Translations under genes and position numbers: made by a program | Assembly: GCA_035342635.1 (NCBI GenBank) | Contig: DAOQXO010000102.1 | Location: forward strand, 1-8,131 | Direction: 5' to 3' | Length of the DNA: 8,131 bases | Source of the DNA: CADEFQ01 sp035342635 | Lineage (GTDB): Bacteria; Pseudomonadota; Gammaproteobacteria; Steroidobacterales; Steroidobacteraceae | The notes under the pieces: generated by a model | The model's database searches: none | What the model saw: only the letters and a program-made list of their open reading frames with translations | What the model was told of the DNA's origin: nothing | In this document: one piece after another, positions 5,892 to 8,131 of the stretch | Position numbering within the stretch: position 1 is the first letter of the stretch | Layout: every line of letters begins with the position of its first letter

Positions 5892-7117
5892 CAGCCCTTC
5901 GGCTTCTGCCCGGGCGCATTGGCGCCGGTGGCGGGTGCCGGCGCCACGTCCTGGTTGTCGGAGAAGATTTCCTGGAAGGTCGCCTCGTCGATCGGCAACC
6001 CGGACACGCCGTCCCAGGTGGCACCGTCCGGCACCCGGTTCTCGACCACCTGTGCCACTTCGATCTCGGACTCGATGCTGAGCACACCGCCGGCGATCGG
6101 CGCCGGGATACCGCGCGGCGCATGTGCGATGGCCGCCACCGCGTCCCAGTCGACGGTCTCGCCGCGTTCCTTCAGCTGCTTCTGGATACGCGTCGCGAGC
6201 GACTTCGACAGCAGCTTCTTCGGCGCCTTCGCGAAGTCGCGCGTGTCCTCCTCGAGCACGTCATAGGCCTGCAGGAACAGCTTGTCCTCGGCCCAGCCGA
6301 ACACGAATGGCTGGTTCACGACGCGCACCGGCGTGCCGACCGCCACTTTCTCGAACAGCGGCTCGATGTCTTCCGGGTACAGGCGGATGCAGCCGTGGCT
6401 CGAGCGGATGCCGACGCCGTAGGGCTTGTTGGTCCCGTGCACGAGGTAGGTCGGCCAGCCGAGATACATCGCGCGATTGCCCAGCGGATTATCGGGTCCG
6501 GCCGGCACGACCGCCGGCAACGGATCGCCGTTTTCCGCGTGTTCCTTCAGGATCGAGGGAGTCGGCCGCCACACGGGATCCTTCTGCTTGCGCACGATCC
6601 TGGTCGTGCCCTCGGGCGTCGCCCAGCCCACGCGCCCGACGCCGATCGGATGCGTGTGCACGACCTGCGGCGCATCGCCCTTGCGCGGCTCGTAGTAGTA
6701 GATGCGCATCGCGGCCAGGTTGATGACGATGCCCTGGCGCGGCGCGTTCGGCAGGATGAAGCGGGTAGGCACGACCACTTCGCGTCCCGCGCCCGGCAGC
6801 CACGGGTCCACGCCCGGATTCGCGCGCACCATTTCCTCGTAGCCGATGTTGAAGCGCCGCGCGATGTCGGAGAAGGTGTCGTCGGCGCCGACCACGGTCT
6901 TCTGCAGCACGCCGACCACGTCGTCGTTCGGGCCGATCTCGAAACGGCTGGTCGCGACCGGCGGCGCGTACTGCGGCTCGGGCGGCGCCTCGGGCTCGGC
7001 CGGTGCCTTGCGACCGAACCCGCTGCCCTCGAGCAGCGAACAGCCGGCAAGCGCTGCGAGGGTGAGCACGCACGCGCTGGCGCGCAGGAAGGCTGTAGTC
7101 CGGTGTTGTCTCGACAT
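5891..7117 (-). CDS. L,D-transpeptidase (YkuD domain) lipoprotein with LysM-like domain
   Basis: A 408-residue periplasmic enzyme of the ErfK/YbiS/YcfS group, which in E. coli joins Braun lipoprotein to meso-diaminopimelate of peptidoglycan; related enzymes make 3-3 cross-links. It has a lipoprotein signal with lipobox LAGC (C26, Ser at +2, consistent with the outer membrane) and a Pro/Glu-rich linker (~38-55). A LysM-like domain follows (~72-122, with RANPGVDPWLPGAG), then a YkuD domain (~128-270). The catalytic motif is H227 in LVHGTN and SSHGCIRL (239-246) with nucleophile C243. Segments such as NAPRQGIVINLA and LPAVVPAGPDNPLG closely follow YbiS. About 135 residues beyond the YkuD domain, ending in an Ala/Pro-rich tail, exceed the length of the ~306-residue YbiS. 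The ATG at 7117 is the only start after the in-frame stop at 7150-7148 apart from a CTG. No Shine-Dalgarno element is visible. Which acceptor it uses is not deducible here. Confidence 0.93.
   Translation of the reverse strand: MSRQHRTTAFLRASACVLTLAALAGCSLLEGSGFGRKAPAEPEAPPEPQYAPPVATSRFEIGPNDDVVGVLQKTVVGADDTFSDIARRFNIGYEEMVRANPGVDPWLPGAGREVVVPTRFILPNAPRQGIVINLAAMRIYYYEPRKGDAPQVVHTHPIGVGRVGWATPEGTTRIVRKQKDPVWRPTPSILKEHAENGDPLPAVVPAGPDNPLGNRAMYLGWPTYLVHGTNKPYGVGIRSSHGCIRLYPEDIEPLFEKVAVGTPVRVVNQPFVFGWAEDKLFLQAYDVLEEDTRDFAKAPKKLLSKSLATRIQKQLKERGETVDWDAVAAIAHAPRGIPAPIAGGVLSIESEIEVAQVVENRVPDGATWDGVSGLPIDEATFQEIFSDNQDVAPAPATGANAPGQKPKG
5892..5900 (-). promoter_or_regulatory. Ribosome binding site for the aminopeptidase, inside the transpeptidase 3' end
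   Basis: Minus-strand GAAGGGCTGATG places AAGGG 4 nt before the ATG at 5891. The transpeptidase stop TGA shares its A with this ATG. The element supports the first ATG over the two internal ones and suggests terminating ribosomes reinitiate on the aminopeptidase. Confidence 0.55.
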
Positions 7118-7123
7118 CAGGAA

Positions 7124-7151
7124 ATTATGGCATTCCCTGCCACATGCTCAA
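7124..7151 (-). promoter_or_regulatory. Candidate extended -10 sigma-70 promoter of the L,D-transpeptidase operon
   Basis: On the minus strand, TTGAGC (7151-7146, four of six matches to TTGACA) is followed after 16 nt by CATAAT (7129-7124, five of six matches to TATAAT). TGC directly before the -10 makes an extended TGn motif. The -35 contains the stop codon of the preceding TPM gene. Six nucleotides (TTCCTG) separate the -10 from the ATG at 7117, so transcription would start at or next to the A of ATG. The AT-rich match stands out sharply in this GC-rich background. It implies that the transpeptidase, aminopeptidase and 54-residue gene form a unit that can be transcribed separately from the TPM genes. 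Confidence 0.5.
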
Positions 7152-7645
7152 AGCAATACGGGTGCATTGCGCAATTCGTCGTGATCGCCGCCCTCGTGCG
7201 GAAAGTGGCGGCTCAGGACTTCCCCTACGGCGCGCACGCCATCGGCGAGCCCCTCGCCATGGCGGCCGGCGCGAAAGGCTGTCTCGATGTGGCGACAGAT
7301 GGCCGCCCATTCGGCACGCGGCACGCGCGAGGCGATGCCGCGGTCCGCGACGATCTCGACGTCGTGATCGGCCATCAGCACGTAGAGCAGCACGCCGTTG
7401 TTGTTGGCGGTATCCCAGACGCCGAGCATGCCGAAGACCGCGAGCGCGCGCTGACGCGCGGTGACGCCGAACCAGAGGTCGGCCAGGTCGAGCGAGGTCT
7501 CGACGGCCACGCGGATTTCGCCGGCGTGCCGGGACTCGACTTCGCCCACCGCACGCTCGATCGTCGCGCAGGCCAGGCGATCGAAGCGCCGGCGTGTCAT
7601 CCAGTGCGAAGCGAACAGGTGCCTCAGCCAGCGCGCGAGCGACAT
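7148..7645 (-). CDS. TPM-domain (DUF477-like) small soluble protein
   Basis: A 165-residue protein made almost entirely of one TPM domain, the fold found in YgcG-like and Psb32-like proteins; some members have been reported as phosphatases, and the bacterial role is poorly defined. Visible family features are an opening helix IERAVGEVESRHAGEIRVAVE (~29-49), the region NNNGVLLYVLMADHDVEIVADRG (81-103), and the closing helix ending GEVLSRHF. There is no signal peptide or membrane span. The start chosen is ATG at 7645-7643, which overlaps the stop of the upstream TPM gene (TGATG) and has GGGGAG 6 nt upstream. An in-frame ATG at 7651 is possible but would sit directly on that element. The reading frame stays open to 7822, but that upstream stretch only mirrors the glycine-rich tail of its neighbour in another frame. 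It probably acts with the adjacent membrane TPM protein. Confidence 0.85.
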   Translation of the reverse strand: MSLARWLRHLFASHWMTRRRFDRLACATIERAVGEVESRHAGEIRVAVETSLDLADLWFGVTARQRALAVFGMLGVWDTANNNGVLLYVLMADHDVEIVADRGIASRVPRAEWAAICRHIETAFRAGRHGEGLADGVRAVGEVLSRHFPHEGGDHDELRNAPVLL

Positions 7646-8131
7646 CACCATCTCCCCGAGGCGCCGCCGCCACCGAAGCCGCCGCCACCCCCGCGGAAAC
7701 CGCCGCCACCGAAGCCGCCCCCGCCCGAGCTGCCGCCCCAGCCGCCGCCCCAACCGCCGTGGCGCGGGCCGCTCGACCAGTTGCCGCCACCGAGCGAGGC
7801 GAGCAGCAGCGAGAGCAGCCATGCCCCGATGCCGACCGCGATCGCGATGCCGAGGGCGCTCGCGACGAGGTACACGAGACCGCCGGTGACGCCGCCGGTC
7901 AGCAGCGAGCCGATTCCGCGACCGAAGATCGACCGCAGGATGCCGGACGCGAACAGCACGCCGAACAGCAGGAACGGCAGCAGGTCGAGCCCGCGCGATA
8001 CCGCATCAGTGCCCTGCCAGCGCTCATCGGGTGGCGGCAGTTCCTCGCCGCGCACCACGGCGAGGATCTGGTCGACACCCGCGTCGATGCCGCCGTAGTA
8101 GTCACCCTGCTGCAGTCGCGGCGCGATCGTC
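7645..8131 (-). CDS. YgcG-like TPM-domain membrane protein, C-terminal part (5' end outside the window)
   Basis: The window holds the last 161 codons; the frame is open to the right edge, so the start and most of the TPM domain lie beyond 8131. The visible start, IAPRLQQGDYYGGIDAGVDQI, fits the end of a TPM domain. Next come a proline-containing linker (GEELPPPDERW), a hydrophobic span (LDLLPFLLFGVLFASGIL), and a second long hydrophobic stretch (two close spans) up to LLSLLLASL. The protein ends with a ~48-residue Gly-rich tail with GGFGGGG units finishing ASGRW. This TPM, membrane, Gly-rich layout is typical of YgcG-type proteins encoded next to LemA. The GTG at 8058 is not a start, because homology and the open frame continue upstream. 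It overlaps the next TPM gene by one base (TGATG), implying coupled expression. Confidence 0.85.
   Translation of the reverse strand, partial: TIAPRLQQGDYYGGIDAGVDQILAVVRGEELPPPDERWQGTDAVSRGLDLLPFLLFGVLFASGILRSIFGRGIGSLLTGGVTGGLVYLVASALGIAIAVGIGAWLLSLLLASLGGGNWSSGPRHGGWGGGWGGSSGGGGFGGGGFRGGGGGFGGGGASGRW
7648..7791 (-). repeat. Glycine-codon repeat tract encoding the C-terminal tail of the YgcG-like protein
   Basis: A run of GGN-rich codons encodes imperfect GGFGGGG, GGWGGG and FRGGGGG units over about 48 residues. On the plus strand it appears as a CCGCCGCCACC-like low-complexity tract. It is coding sequence of a known family style, but such a tract is prone to length change by slippage and to assembly or sequencing error. 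The final units contain Trp, Phe and Arg rather than pure glycine, so it is not a simple microsatellite. Confidence 0.8.

Noticed and set aside
4029..6266. A 745-codon plus-strand open frame opposite the aminopeptidase and transpeptidase.
   Set aside because: The opposite strand encodes two enzymes with complete catalytic motifs. This frame is low-complexity Arg/Glu/Ala-rich and crosses a gene junction without regard to it.
7650..7760. CRISPR-like or tandem-repeat DNA element suggested by CCGCCGCCACC repetition.
   Set aside because: There are no uniform repeats separated by unique spacers. The pattern is explained by glycine codons in the YgcG-like tail.
7646..7822. N-terminal extension of the soluble TPM gene up to 7822.
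   Set aside because: The added residues are an Arg/Gly/Leu-rich reading of the neighbour's glycine tail in another frame. The ATG at 7645 has a TGATG junction and a well-spaced GGGGAG.
7645..8058. Treating the membrane TPM gene as a complete 137-residue protein starting at GTG 8058.
   Set aside because: The frame continues open to the window edge and the extra residues match the end of a TPM domain, so the gene is partial rather than short.
6122..8098. A 658-codon plus-strand open frame ending in a proline-rich segment.
   Set aside because: It is the reverse reading of the transpeptidase and TPM genes. The proline-rich part is the complement of the glycine-rich tail.

Overview
This is an 8.1 kb stretch of very GC-rich DNA (roughly 70% by eye). 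It looks like a proteobacterial chromosome, most likely a gammaproteobacterium of the Xanthomonadales/Nevskiales/Steroidobacterales type. That guess rests on the GC content, a YbiS/ErfK-like L,D-transpeptidase, a leukotriene-A4-hydrolase-type M1 aminopeptidase lipoprotein, and a pair of TPM-domain genes like those usually found beside lemA. No single gene fixes the taxon. Seven protein genes account for almost all of the window. The longest gap without a gene is about 108 bases (3715-3822). No tRNA, rRNA, CRISPR array or insertion sequence is visible.

Left part (1-2092, + strand): a hydantoinase-B/5-oxoprolinase ORF. Its first ~175 residues resemble the end of the HyuA half, so it is probably the 3' part of a fused 5-oxoprolinase whose reading frame is broken, or artificially interrupted, at about base 8-24. 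It converges with the next gene, and the two stop codons share one CTAG tetranucleotide.

Middle (2089-3714, - strand): a complete contractile-tail sheath protein with its own plausible promoter. No tube, baseplate, spike, AAA+ ATPase or other tail gene accompanies it here. The flanking genes are ordinary metabolic and envelope genes. This is the most unusual feature of the window.

Right part (3823-8131, - strand): an envelope gene block. Reading leftwards from the right edge it holds: the end of a YgcG-like TPM membrane protein with a long glycine-rich tail; a small soluble TPM-domain protein whose start overlaps the previous stop; a lipoprotein L,D-transpeptidase with a promoter placed so that its transcript would be leaderless; an M1 aminopeptidase lipoprotein (TGATG junction); and an unrecognised 54-residue protein (ATGA junction). 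The last three genes look translationally coupled, and the two enzymes should both be lipid-anchored facing the periplasm. Cell-wall cross-linking or lipoprotein attachment, paired with trimming of small peptides, is a reasonable but unproven theme.
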